DNA from: Streptomyces sp. RP5T
GTDB lineage: Bacteria; Actinomycetota; Actinomycetes; Streptomycetales; Streptomycetaceae
Direction: 5' to 3'
Assembly: GCF_003933965.1 (NCBI RefSeq)
Contig: NZ_RSAJ01000018.1
Span: 1-35,659 of the forward strand
DNA length: 35,659 nt
The translations under genes and the position numbers were made by a program. Shown piece by piece: positions 15,902-24,409 of this stretch. Position 1 is the stretch's first letter. Each line of letters starts with the position of its first letter. The notes under the pieces are model-generated. The model was not told the DNA's origin. It saw only the letters and a program-made list of their open reading frames with translations, and did no database searches.

Positions 15902-17143
15902 ATGCACATCCTCGTGGTGCACAACCGCTACGGCTCGGCGCAGCCCAGCGGCGAGAACAAGGTCGTCGACCAGGAGGTGGACCTGCTGCGCGAGGGCGGC
16001 CACCGGGTCGGGACCTTCGAGCGGCGCAGCGACGACATCGGCGCCATGTCCCTCCTCGCCAAGGTCGCGGTGCCCCTCAGGGTGCCGTGGAACCCGGCGG
16101 TCCGCACCGAACTCGCCACCCGGCTCCGCGCCGAACGGCCCGACGTCGTCCACGTCCACAACGTCTTCCCGCTCCTGTCGCCCGCGGTGCTAGCCGCCTG
16201 CGCGGACGCCGGCGTGCCCGCCGTGGCGACGCTGCACAACTACACCCAGGTCTGCCCGCCCGGCACCCTGCAACGGGACGGCCGGCCGTGCACCGAGTGC
16301 GTCGGGTCGACGCCGCTGCCCGCCGTCCGGCACGGCTGCTACCGGGGCTCCCGACTCGCGACCGTGCCGCTCGCGGTCAGCCTGTCGGCCAACCGGCGGC
16401 GGTGGTGGTCCGGCGTGGAGCGCTTCTTCTGCATCTCCGCGGCGCAACGTGACGTCCTGGTGCGCGCCGGGATGCCGGCCGAACGGCTGGCGGTCAAGCA
16501 CAACTTCGTGCCCGACCCGGACGCGCGCCGCACGGACGCCGGCGAGCATGTGCTCTATCTCGGCCGGCTCGCGGAGGCCAAGGGCGTACGGCTCCTCATG
16601 GCCGCGTGGGACGAGATCGCGGCGAGCGGCGGGGTGGGAGTACCCCTCGTGATCGCCGGCACCGGACCGCTGGAGGCGGAGGTCACCGCCTGGGCGGCGG
16701 GCCGGGACGACGTCCGCTACGTCGGCCTGTACGACACGGCGGAGTGCCGGAAGGCCATCGCGCGGTCGGTCGCCGTGGTGGCCCCCTCGACATGGCTGGA
16801 GGCGTTCGGCCTGGTGGTCGTGGAGGCGATGGCGGCCGGAGTCCCGGTCGTCGCCGCCGGCCACGGCGCCTTCGTCGAACTCGTGGAGGACGGGGTGACC
16901 GGGCTCCTTCACGAGCCGGGCGACGCCGCCTCGCTCGCGTCCCGCATCCGCCGGATCGCGGGCGAGCCGTCCGGCAACCGGGAGATGGGGGAGGCGGCCC
17001 GGCGCCGTTACGAAAAGGGTTTCAGCCCGGCGGTCGGCCTCGACCGTCTGGTTGACGAGTACCGCTCCGTGATCGCGGGGCGGTCGGCGCAGACTCGCGG
17101 CGGGGACATCCGCGCGAGCAGGGGGGATGGGGACAACAGATGA
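15902..17143 (+). CDS. Glycosyltransferase family 4
   Basis: A GT4 enzyme of 413 residues, one of three apparent repeat-unit transferases. N-terminal domain: MHILVVHNRYGSAQPSGENK, then DVVHVHNVFPLLSPAVL and LHNYTQVCPPGTL with a CTEC motif. C-terminal domain: VLYLGRLAEAKGVRLLMAAW, VIAGTGPLEAEV, and the EX7E region APSTWLEAFGLVVVEAMAAG, followed by ELVEDGVTGLL. These are all standard GT4 donor-binding features. ATG 15902 lies 2 bases after the polymerase stop, behind GGAGGTGAG. The open frame extending left to 14981 is a shadow of the polymerase. It ends in an ATGA overlap with the methyltransferase. The sugar specificity is unknown. Confidence 0.92.
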   Translation: MHILVVHNRYGSAQPSGENKVVDQEVDLLREGGHRVGTFERRSDDIGAMSLLAKVAVPLRVPWNPAVRTELATRLRAERPDVVHVHNVFPLLSPAVLAACADAGVPAVATLHNYTQVCPPGTLQRDGRPCTECVGSTPLPAVRHGCYRGSRLATVPLAVSLSANRRRWWSGVERFFCISAAQRDVLVRAGMPAERLAVKHNFVPDPDARRTDAGEHVLYLGRLAEAKGVRLLMAAWDEIAASGGVGVPLVIAGTGPLEAEVTAWAAGRDDVRYVGLYDTAECRKAIARSVAVVAPSTWLEAFGLVVVEAMAAGVPVVAAGHGAFVELVEDGVTGLLHEPGDAASLASRIRRIAGEPSGNREMGEAARRRYEKGFSPAVGLDRLVDEYRSVIAGRSAQTRGGDIRASRGDGDNR

Positions 17144-18399
17144 CACGATGCCGACTGTGCGGCTCGGAGGCGATGGCGAGCGTCGTCGACCTCGGGGCGA
17201 CGCCACCGTGCGAGAGCTTCCTCGCCGCGGACCAACTCGACCTGCCGGAACCCGCGTACCCGCTGCACCTGCAGGTCTGCACCGACTGCTGGCTCGCGCA
17301 GATCCCGCCGCTGATCACCCCGGAGGAGACGTTCAAGGAGTACGCGTACTTCTCCTCGTTCTCGACCTCCTGGGTGGAGCACGCGCGCACCTTCGTCGCC
17401 GGCGCCGTGGAGCGCGCGGGTCTCGACGCCGAGGGCTCCGACGCCTTCGTGGTCGAGGTCGCGAGCAACGACGGATACCTGCTCAAGCACGTGGTGGACC
17501 GGGGGATCCGCTGCCTGGGCATCGAACCGTCGGTCAACGTCGGAGCGGCGGCACGGGACAAGGGCGTGCCCACGCTCACCGAGTTCCTGAGCCCGGAGAC
17601 CGGTGCGGCCGTCCGCGCCGAACACGGCCCGGCGAACCTGGTCGTGGCCAACAACGTGTACGCGCACATCCCCGACGTGGTCGGCTTCACCCAGGGGCTG
17701 CGCGCCCTGGTCGCCGACGACGGCTGGGTCTCCATCGAGGTGCAGCACCTGCTGACCCTGATCGAGGAGAACCAGTACGACACCATCTACCACGAGCACT
17801 TCCAGTACTACACGGTCGCCTCCGCGATCCGCGCCCTCGCCAGCGGCGGACTGACGCTCGTGGACGTCGAGTTGCTGCCCACGCACGGCGGCTCCATCCG
17901 GCTGTGGGCCCGGCCGGCCGAGGCGGCGGGCGAGCCGTCGCAGCGGGTGGCCGACGTGCTGGCCCGGGAGAAGGCCGCCGGGCTCCAGGAGCTGTCCGGG
18001 TACGCCGAGTTCTCCGCCCGGGTGGCCAAGGTGCGCCGCGACCTCCTGAAGTTCCTCATCGAGGCGGCCGAGCGCGGCGAGACGGTCGTCGGCTACGGCG
18101 CCCCGGGCAAGGGCAACACCCTGCTCAACCACTGCGGCATCCGGCCCGACCTGCTCGCGTACACGGTCGACCGCAACCCCTACAAGCACGGCAGGTTCAC
18201 GCCGGGCACCCGCATCCCCATCCTGCCGCCCGAGCAGATAGCCGCCGACAGGCCGGACTACGTCCTCGTCCTGCCGTGGAACCTGCGGGCCGAGCTGGTC
18301 GAGCAGCTGTCGTACGTGCACGACTGGGGCGGCCGACTGGTCTTCCCCATCCCGGAACTGAGCATCGTCGAGGTCGCGTCGCGAAAGGTCGAAGCATGA
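17140..18399 (+). CDS. Class I SAM-dependent C-methyltransferase with zinc-binding N-terminus
   Basis: A 419-residue enzyme of the NDP-4-ketosugar 3-C-methyltransferase type (TylCIII/TcaB9 family layout). The N-terminal zinc module has Cys4, Cys7, Cys47 and Cys50. The SAM-binding core contains VVEVASNDGYLLKHVVDRG (around residues 104-122) and IEPSVNVG. The conserved middle has NVYAHIPD and YHEHFQYYT, where His/Tyr residues serve catalysis in relatives. The C-terminal module has GYGAPGKGNTLLNHCG and VDRNPYKHGRF. Known family members methylate C3 of a nucleotide-bound 4-keto-deoxysugar. Here the next gene activates sugar with CTP, so a CDP-linked substrate is plausible, but no matching 4,6-dehydratase is in the window. 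It is joined to both neighbours by ATGA overlaps. Confidence 0.88.
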   Translation: MTRCRLCGSEAMASVVDLGATPPCESFLAADQLDLPEPAYPLHLQVCTDCWLAQIPPLITPEETFKEYAYFSSFSTSWVEHARTFVAGAVERAGLDAEGSDAFVVEVASNDGYLLKHVVDRGIRCLGIEPSVNVGAAARDKGVPTLTEFLSPETGAAVRAEHGPANLVVANNVYAHIPDVVGFTQGLRALVADDGWVSIEVQHLLTLIEENQYDTIYHEHFQYYTVASAIRALASGGLTLVDVELLPTHGGSIRLWARPAEAAGEPSQRVADVLAREKAAGLQELSGYAEFSARVAKVRRDLLKFLIEAAERGETVVGYGAPGKGNTLLNHCGIRPDLLAYTVDRNPYKHGRFTPGTRIPILPPEQIAADRPDYVLVLPWNLRAELVEQLSYVHDWGGRLVFPIPELSIVEVASRKVEA

Positions 18400-19190
18400 A
18401 GGTCGTTCTGTTCTGCGGCGGTTACGGCATGCGGATGCGCAACGGAAGCTCCGACGACGTCCCCAAGCCGATGGCGATGGTCGGCCCCAGACCGCTGATC
18501 TGGCACGTCATGCGCTACTACGCGCACTTCGGGCACACGGAGTTCATCCTGTGCCTCGGGTACGGGGCCCACCACATCAAGGACTTCTTCCTCAACTACG
18601 AGGAGACGACGTCCAACGACTTCGTGCTGCGCAAGGGGCGCACCGAGCTGCTGTCCACCGACATAGCCGACTGGACGATCACGTTCGCGCAGACCGGCAT
18701 CGAGTCACCGATCGGGGAGCGGCTGCGCCGGGTGCGCCATCACCTGGACGGCGACGAGATGTTCCTCGCCAACTACGCGGACGTCCTCACCGACGCCCCG
18801 CTGCCCGAGATGATCGAGAAGTTCTCCCAGCGTGACGCCGGCGCCTCGATGATGGTCGTGCCGCCCCAGTCCTCCTTCCATTGCGTGGAGTTGGGCGAGG
18901 ACAACCTGGTCGGTGGCATCACCGCGGTGAGCGAACTGCCGCTGTGGGAGAACGGCGGCTATTTCGTGCTCCGCCAGGAGGTCTTCGACCACATCCCGGA
19001 GGGCGGGGACCTGGTCGCCGACGGATGCGCCCAACTGGCCAAGCGCGGACGGCTGGTGGCGCACCAGCACCGCGGCTTCTGGAAGCCGACCGACACCGTG
19101 AAGGAACGGGCCGCGCTCGACGACGCCTATGCGCGGGGCGAGCGCCCCTGGGCCGTGTGGGAACGCGACAACGCCGGGGTGAGCGCGTGA
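18396..19190 (+). CDS. rfbF: Glucose-1-phosphate cytidylyltransferase-like nucleotidyltransferase
   Basis: A 264-residue enzyme close in size and motifs to RfbF, which makes CDP-glucose from CTP and glucose-1-phosphate. Motifs include the N-terminal nucleotide-binding MKVVLFCGGYGMRMR (the usual glycine-rich GGxGxR loop in a modified form), DVPKPMAMVGPRPLIWHVMR, LCLGYGAHHIKDFF, FLANYADVLTD with the metal-binding aspartate, and the RfbF-typical ending GFWKPTDTVKERAALDD. ATG 18396 makes an ATGA overlap with the methyltransferase and the gene ends in a GTGA overlap with the deacetylase; the longer open frame to the left is a shadow. It probably supplies an activated sugar to the following modification genes. 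Substrate identity beyond the family is inferred. Confidence 0.87.
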   Translation: MKVVLFCGGYGMRMRNGSSDDVPKPMAMVGPRPLIWHVMRYYAHFGHTEFILCLGYGAHHIKDFFLNYEETTSNDFVLRKGRTELLSTDIADWTITFAQTGIESPIGERLRRVRHHLDGDEMFLANYADVLTDAPLPEMIEKFSQRDAGASMMVVPPQSSFHCVELGEDNLVGGITAVSELPLWENGGYFVLRQEVFDHIPEGGDLVADGCAQLAKRGRLVAHQHRGFWKPTDTVKERAALDDAYARGERPWAVWERDNAGVSA

Positions 19191-19834
19191 TCCGGCTCGC
19201 GGCCGGGCGCCCGGACCGGATCGTCGCGGTGGGCGCGCACTGCGACGACATCGCCATCGGCGCGGGCGGCACGCTGCTCACGCTGTGCCGGGCGCGGCCG
19301 GGCATCCGCGTCGACGCGCTGGTGCTCTCCGGCGGCGGCACCGAGCGGGAGCAGGAGGAGCAGGCCGCGCTCGCCGCCTTCTGCCCTGGCGCCGACCTGC
19401 GGCTGACCGTGCACAAGCTCCCGGACGGGAGACTGCCCGTGCACTGGGACGAGGCCAAGGCCGCGGTCGAGGAACTGCGTGCGCAGACCGACCCGGATCT
19501 GATCCTCGCCCCGCGCACCGACGACGCCCACCAGGACCACCGGGGCCTCGCGCAGCTGATACCCACCGCCTTCCGCGACCACCTCGTGCTCGGCTACGAG
19601 ATCGTCAAGTGGGACGGCGACCTCGGTCGCATGGGGGCGTACCAGCCGCTGTCGACGGAGATCGCCGAAGACAAGGTGCGGCTGCTGCAGGAGCACTACG
19701 CCTCGCAGCGGCACCGGCCCTGGTACGACCGGGAGGCCTTCCTCGGCCTCGCCCGCATCCGCGGCATCGAATGCCACGAGCGATACGCCGAGGCGTTCGC
19801 CGTCACCAAACTCACGCTCAACCTGGGGGGTTGA
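19187..19834 (+). CDS. PIG-L/LmbE family N-deacetylase
   Basis: A 215-residue zinc-dependent deacetylase-type protein. The family motif AHPDD appears as AHCDD with His18 and Asp20/Asp21, and the second metal motif is DAHQDH with His115 and His118, so the metal site looks intact; the Pro-to-Cys change is the only departure. Family members remove N-acetyl groups from sugars such as GlcNAc-inositol or GlcNAc-PI. Between a cytidylyltransferase and an SDR gene, the likely substrate is an N-acylated nucleotide sugar or lipid-linked sugar. GTG 19187 overlaps the upstream stop by four bases. The SDR gene starts 3 bases downstream. Substrate not determinable here. Confidence 0.85.
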   Translation: MIRLAAGRPDRIVAVGAHCDDIAIGAGGTLLTLCRARPGIRVDALVLSGGGTEREQEEQAALAAFCPGADLRLTVHKLPDGRLPVHWDEAKAAVEELRAQTDPDLILAPRTDDAHQDHRGLAQLIPTAFRDHLVLGYEIVKWDGDLGRMGAYQPLSTEIAEDKVRLLQEHYASQRHRPWYDREAFLGLARIRGIECHERYAEAFAVTKLTLNLGG

Positions 19835-19837
19835 CCC

Positions 19838-20863
19838 ATGCGCGTACTGCTCACCGGACACCAGGGGTACCTGGGAACCGTCATGGCCCCGGTCCTGGCC
19901 GCCGCCGGACACGAGGTCGTCGGCCTCGACGCCGGCCTGTTCGCCGACTGCGTCCTCGGCCCGGCGCCCGCCGACCCGCCGGGACACCGGGTGGACCTGC
20001 GCGACGTCACGACCGAACACGTCGCCGGCGTCGACGCCGTGATCCACCTGGCCGCGCTCTCCAACGACCCGCTGGGATCGCTGGCACCCGAACTGACCTA
20101 CGACATCAACCACCACGCGTCGGTGCACCTCGCCCGGCTGGCCCGCGACGCCGGAGTGGGGCGCTTCCTGTACGCGTCGACCTGCTCGGTGTACGGCGCA
20201 GCCGGCGGCGAGGACCTGGTGGGCGAGGACGCCCCGCTGCGCCCGGTGACGCCGTACGCGGAGTCCAAGGTGCGGGTCGAGGACGACCTGCACGAGCTCG
20301 CCGACGGCGACTTCACCCCGGTGTTCATGCGCAACGCCACGGCCTTCGGGTTCTCGCCCCGGCTGCGCGCCGACATCGTGCTGAACAACCTGGTCGGCCA
20401 CGCGCTGCTGTCCGGCGAGGTGCTGGTGATGTCCGACGGCACGCCCTGGCGCCCGCTGGTGCACGCCGTCGACATCGCGCGGGCCTTCACCGCCGCGCTG
20501 ACCGCGCCGCGCGAGGCGGTGCACGACCGGGCGTTCAACATCGGCAGCGAGGCCAACAACGTCACCGTCGCCGAGATCGCCGACCAGGTCGCCGAGGCGG
20601 TGCCCGGCTCCACGGTGAACATCACCGGGGAGAACGGCGCCGACCCGCGCTCCTACCGCGTCGACTTCTCCCGCTTCCGCGCCGCGATCCCCGGCTTCGA
20701 CTGCGAGTGGAGCGTCAAGCGGGGCGCACTCGAACTCGCCGACGCCTACCGGAAGTTCGACCTCACCCGGGAAGCCTTCGAGCAGCGCTTCACCCGCCTC
20801 GCCGTGCTCCGCTCGGCCTCCGAGGCCGGCACCGTCGACGACACCCTGCGGCGGCGCGGATGA
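19838..20863 (+). CDS. NAD-dependent epimerase/dehydratase (extended SDR)
   Basis: A 341-residue extended short-chain dehydrogenase acting on a nucleotide sugar. The cofactor motif is TGHQGYLG near the N-terminus, followed by VIHLAALSNDP, the active-site region YASTCSVYG, and the catalytic YAESK. The substrate-side segment MRNATAFGFSPRLR and FNIGSEANNVTVAEIA follow the family pattern. The STCSVYG segment differs from the S-T/D-E-V-Y-G of 4,6-dehydratases, so an epimerase or reductase is more likely than the missing CDP-glucose dehydratase. ATG 19838 is preceded by GGGGGG (19824-19832 region) and the gene ends in an ATGA overlap. The family is firm and the reaction open. Confidence 0.88.
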   Translation: MRVLLTGHQGYLGTVMAPVLAAAGHEVVGLDAGLFADCVLGPAPADPPGHRVDLRDVTTEHVAGVDAVIHLAALSNDPLGSLAPELTYDINHHASVHLARLARDAGVGRFLYASTCSVYGAAGGEDLVGEDAPLRPVTPYAESKVRVEDDLHELADGDFTPVFMRNATAFGFSPRLRADIVLNNLVGHALLSGEVLVMSDGTPWRPLVHAVDIARAFTAALTAPREAVHDRAFNIGSEANNVTVAEIADQVAEAVPGSTVNITGENGADPRSYRVDFSRFRAAIPGFDCEWSVKRGALELADAYRKFDLTREAFEQRFTRLAVLRSASEAGTVDDTLRRRG

Positions 20864-22161
20864 CCGCGGCCGGCGGCGAACAGCCGACGACCTCGACCGG
20901 CGAGGAGATGTACGCGCTGGTGGAGCGGCTGTACCCGCTGTGCCGCAGCATCACCGGCGACGGGGTGCGCGCCACCCTGGACATCGTCGGCGAGTACATC
21001 CCGCTGCAGGTGCACGAGGTGCCGACCGGAACCCAGGTACTGGACTGGACGGTGCCGCAGGAGTGGAACATCCGGGACGCGTACATCGCCGACGCCTCCG
21101 GCAACCGGGTCGTCGACTTCGCCGAGTCCAGCCTGCACGTGCTCGGCTACAGCGTCCCGGTGTCGGCGACCATGCCCCTGTCCGAGCTGCGCCCCCATCT
21201 GCACACCCTGCCGGACCAGCCGTCCTGGGTGCCGTACCGCACCAGCTACTACAAGCCGGAGTGGGGCTTCTGCCTGGCCCAGGACACCCTGGACGCGATG
21301 CCGGACGGCGAGTACGAGGTGCGCATCGACTCCACCCTCGCCGACGGTCATCTCACCTACGCCGAGCACGTGGTCCCCGGGCAGGTTCCCGACGAGGTGA
21401 TCGTCTCCTGCCACGTCTGCCACCCCTCGCTGGCCAACGACAACATGGCCGGCGTGGCCGTGGCGACGTTCCTGGCCCGGGAGCTGGCACGGCGATCGCC
21501 GTACTACACCTACCGGTTCATCTTCGCGCCCGGCACCATCGGGGCCATCACGTGGCTGGCCCGCAACAGGGAGCGGGTGGAACGGGTCAAGCACGGCCTG
21601 GTGCTGGCCTGCGCCGGTGACCCGGGACAGGTGACGTACAAGCAGAGCAGGCGCGGCGACGCCGAGATCGACCGCGTGCTGCGGCACGTGCTCGCCGTCT
21701 CCGAACGCCCGCACCAGGTCAACGAGTTCACCCCGTACGGCTACGACGAGCGGCAGTACTGCTCGCCCGGCTTCGACCTCGGTGTCGGCTCGCTCACCCG
21801 TACCCCGTACGCGGGGTACCCCGAGTACCACACCTCGGCGGACAACCTGGACCTCGTCTCCCCGGAGGCGATGGCGGACACCCTCGCGGTCTGCCGCGAG
21901 GCGTTCGCCGTCCTGGACCGCAACCGGCGGTACCTCAACCTCAGCCCCTACGGCGAACCGCAGCTGGGGCGGCGCGGGTTGTACGACGCGCTCGGCGGCC
22001 GCAGCGACACCAAGCAGGCGCAGATGGCCATGCTCTGGGTGCTCAACCTCTCCGACGGCGAGCACAGTCTGCTGGACGTCGCCGAGCGGTCCGGGCTGCC
22101 GTTCGACACCGTCGCCGACGCGGCCCGCGCCCTGCACGAGGCAGGGCTGATCAAGACATGA
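20860..22161 (+). CDS. DUF4910/DUF2172 aminopeptidase-like protein
   Basis: A 433-residue protein of the aminopeptidase-like family found in glycan clusters. It starts with MYALVERLYPLCRSITGDGV, then VPTGTQVLDWTVPQEWNIRD and WVPYRTSYYKPEWGFCL, all strongly typical of the family. The M28-peptidase-like core shows SCHVCHPSLANDNMAG, with candidate zinc ligands His, His and Asp, and PEYHTSADNLDLVS, with a further His/Asp. The C-terminus looks like a winged helix (LLDVAERSGLPFDTVADAAR). From memory, family members are common beside cytidylyltransferase, deacetylase and SDR genes, and their reaction is unproven; amide hydrolysis or formation on an amino sugar is a reasonable guess. ATG 20860 and the stop are both in ATGA overlaps. 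Confidence 0.85.
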   Translation: MTAAGGEQPTTSTGEEMYALVERLYPLCRSITGDGVRATLDIVGEYIPLQVHEVPTGTQVLDWTVPQEWNIRDAYIADASGNRVVDFAESSLHVLGYSVPVSATMPLSELRPHLHTLPDQPSWVPYRTSYYKPEWGFCLAQDTLDAMPDGEYEVRIDSTLADGHLTYAEHVVPGQVPDEVIVSCHVCHPSLANDNMAGVAVATFLARELARRSPYYTYRFIFAPGTIGAITWLARNRERVERVKHGLVLACAGDPGQVTYKQSRRGDAEIDRVLRHVLAVSERPHQVNEFTPYGYDERQYCSPGFDLGVGSLTRTPYAGYPEYHTSADNLDLVSPEAMADTLAVCREAFAVLDRNRRYLNLSPYGEPQLGRRGLYDALGGRSDTKQAQMAMLWVLNLSDGEHSLLDVAERSGLPFDTVADAARALHEAGLIKT

Positions 22162-23465
22162 CATCCATGCCCGTCGAGGGGGAGAATCCGCAGAAAGCCG
22201 CGCCACGGGCCGGATCCGCCCGGCGGGCCCTCGTCGGCCGGCTGTCCTGGGGACTGGCCGACCAGGCGGCCTCCAGCATCAGCAACTTCGCGGTGGGCAT
22301 CTACGTGGCCCGCTCGCTGGGCGTGACCGCGTTCGGCGCGTTCAGCCTCGCCTGGGTGACCTACGGCGTGGTGCTGAACGTCTCGCGCGGCCTGTCCACC
22401 GACCCGCTCGTGGTGCGCTTCAGCGGTGTGCCGGAAGCGTCCTGGCGCGGGGCGGTGGCCCGGTCGACGGGCACCGCGCTCGGCGTCGGCGCCTCCATCG
22501 GCGCGGTGTCCCTGGTGGTCGGACTGGCGCTCGGCGGCCGGCTGGGGGCCGCCTTCGCCTGCCTGGGCGTCATGCTGCCGGGGCTGCTGCTCCAGGACGC
22601 CTGGCGGTTCGCGTTCTTCGCCGCGGGCAACGGACGCAAGGCCTTCGTCAACGACCTGGTGTGGTGCGTGGCCCTCGTCCCGGCCCTGGTGGCGGCGGCC
22701 CACGTGGACACCGTGGGCGCCTTCGTACTGGCCTGGGGCGCTTCCGCGGCGGTGGCCGCCGCGTACGGCTGCCTCCAGTCCGGCATCCGGCCCCGGATGA
22801 CCGAGGCCCGCGGGTGGCTGCGCGAACAGCGCGATCTCGGCTACCGGTACCTCGTCGAGAACGTCAGCCTCAGCGGCGCCGGCCAACTGCGGGCCTACGG
22901 ACTCGGTGCGATCGTCGGGATCGGCGCGGTGGGCGCGGTGCGGGGCGCCGAGCTGCTGATGGGCCCCTTCCTGGCCCTCCTGATGGGACTGTCGCTGGTG
23001 ACCATCCCGGAGGCGGCACGGGTGCTCAGGCAGTCCCCGCACCGCCTGAGCAGGTTCTGCCTCCTGCTGGGCGGCGGACAGGCCGTCGCCGCGCTGCTGT
23101 GGGGCGGCTCGTTGCTGCTGCTGCCGAACCGGCTCGGCGACCTGATGCTCGGCAGCGTCTGGCACTCCTCGTCGCATCTCATCGTGCCGATCACCTTCAG
23201 CGTCGCGGGCGCGGGCCTCGGCACCGGCGCGGCGGCCGGACTGCGCGCCCTCGGTGCCGCCAGGCGCAGCCTGCGCTCCCAGCTGTTCGCCTCCGTCTGC
23301 TACGTCGGCGGCGGACTCGGCGGGGCCGCGATCGCCGGCACGGTCGGCTCGGCCTGGGGCGTCGCCGCCGCGACCGTCGGCGGCTCGGCCGTGTGGTGGC
23401 TGCACCTGCGGTCGGCCCTGCGCGAGCACCGCCACCACCCCATTCCCGAAGTGAGGACCTCATGA
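22158..23465 (+). CDS. Wzx-like oligosaccharide flippase (polysaccharide export family)
   Basis: A 435-residue polytopic protein with about twelve to fourteen hydrophobic segments. The opening WGLADQAASSISNFAVGIYVARSL and LGVTAFGAFSLAWVTYGVVL are typical of the PST/MATE-like flippase families. It would move the completed lipid-linked repeat unit across the membrane to the polymerase encoded at 14667. Basic residues flank the segments and there is no soluble domain. ATG 22158 overlaps the previous stop (ATGA); a second ATG four codons in (22167) is a possible start. It ends in an ATGA overlap with the GT2 gene. Substrate unknown, family likely. Confidence 0.82.
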   Translation: MTSMPVEGENPQKAAPRAGSARRALVGRLSWGLADQAASSISNFAVGIYVARSLGVTAFGAFSLAWVTYGVVLNVSRGLSTDPLVVRFSGVPEASWRGAVARSTGTALGVGASIGAVSLVVGLALGGRLGAAFACLGVMLPGLLLQDAWRFAFFAAGNGRKAFVNDLVWCVALVPALVAAAHVDTVGAFVLAWGASAAVAAAYGCLQSGIRPRMTEARGWLREQRDLGYRYLVENVSLSGAGQLRAYGLGAIVGIGAVGAVRGAELLMGPFLALLMGLSLVTIPEAARVLRQSPHRLSRFCLLLGGGQAVAALLWGGSLLLLPNRLGDLMLGSVWHSSSHLIVPITFSVAGAGLGTGAAAGLRALGAARRSLRSQLFASVCYVGGGLGGAAIAGTVGSAWGVAAATVGGSAVWWLHLRSALREHRHHPIPEVRTS

Positions 23466-24409
23466 CCGCCCAACCCAGGCTGACCATCGGCCTGCCCGTG
23501 TACAACGGCGAGGAGTACCTGGCGGAATCGCTCGACGCGCTCCTCGGCCAGACCTACGAGGACTTCGAGCTGGTCATCTCCGACAACGCCTCGACCGACG
23601 CGACCGAGGACATCTGCCGCAAGTACGCCGCGCAGGACTCACGCATCAGGTACCTCCGGCTGCCCCGGAACATCGGTGCCACGCCGAACCACAACCGCGT
23701 GCTCGCCGAGTGCCGCGGCGAACTGTTCAAGTGGGCCTCGCACGACGACCTCTACGCCCGCGACCTGGTCCGGCGCTGCGTCGAGGCGCTGGACGAGCGG
23801 CCGGACGTGATCCTCGCCCACGCCGACCAGGCGGTCATCGACGGCGACGGCCAGGTGAAGGTCCCCTACGAGTACACCCTCGCGACCGGTTCACCGCATG
23901 CGCCGGAGCGCTTCCGCAGCATGCTGTTCGAGCCCGGCGGCGACGACTTCTACGGAGTGATCCGGGCCGACGCGCTGCGCCGGGTGAAGCCGATGGACAG
24001 CTACCACCACGCGGACCGCACGTACGTCGCCGAGATCGCCCTGCACGGGCGCTTCCACCAGGTGCCGGAACTGCTGTACTTCCGCCGCGACCACCCCACC
24101 CGCGCCGAGCGGGCGAACCCCTCCAAGCGTTCCCGTTGCGTCAACCTGGACCCGCGCCGGGCCGGCCTGCTGCACCCGACGCCCCGGCTGCTCGCCGAGT
24201 ACGTCTGGGGCTTCGTCTCGGCGATCCACCGGGCCCCGCTGTCCCCGGCCGACCGCCGCGAGTGCTACCGCCATCTGGCCGCCTGGATGACCAGCCGGGC
24301 CCGGCCGGGCGCCGGTGAGCGGGTCGAGGACCGGGCCCCGGTCGACCCGGCCAAGCTGACCGTCTCCGTGGACGACCTCGTCGCCGGCCGGGAGGGGAGG
24401 CGGGCATGA
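23462..24409 (+). CDS. Glycosyltransferase family 2
   Basis: A 315-residue GT-A fold transferase. The N-terminal domain shows LTIGLPVYNGEEYLAESLDA, LLGQTYEDFELVISDNASTD, RYLRLPRNIGATPNHNRVL and WASHDDLY, the last matching the metal-binding DxD position. The second half is short and positively charged, with no membrane segment. It would add a sugar to the lipid-linked intermediate before flipping. ATG 23462 and the stop both sit in ATGA overlaps; the longer open frame reaching left to 22661 is a shadow of the flippase. It is the only GT2 member seen. Confidence 0.9.
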   Translation: MTAQPRLTIGLPVYNGEEYLAESLDALLGQTYEDFELVISDNASTDATEDICRKYAAQDSRIRYLRLPRNIGATPNHNRVLAECRGELFKWASHDDLYARDLVRRCVEALDERPDVILAHADQAVIDGDGQVKVPYEYTLATGSPHAPERFRSMLFEPGGDDFYGVIRADALRRVKPMDSYHHADRTYVAEIALHGRFHQVPELLYFRRDHPTRAERANPSKRSRCVNLDPRRAGLLHPTPRLLAEYVWGFVSAIHRAPLSPADRRECYRHLAAWMTSRARPGAGERVEDRAPVDPAKLTVSVDDLVAGREGRRA

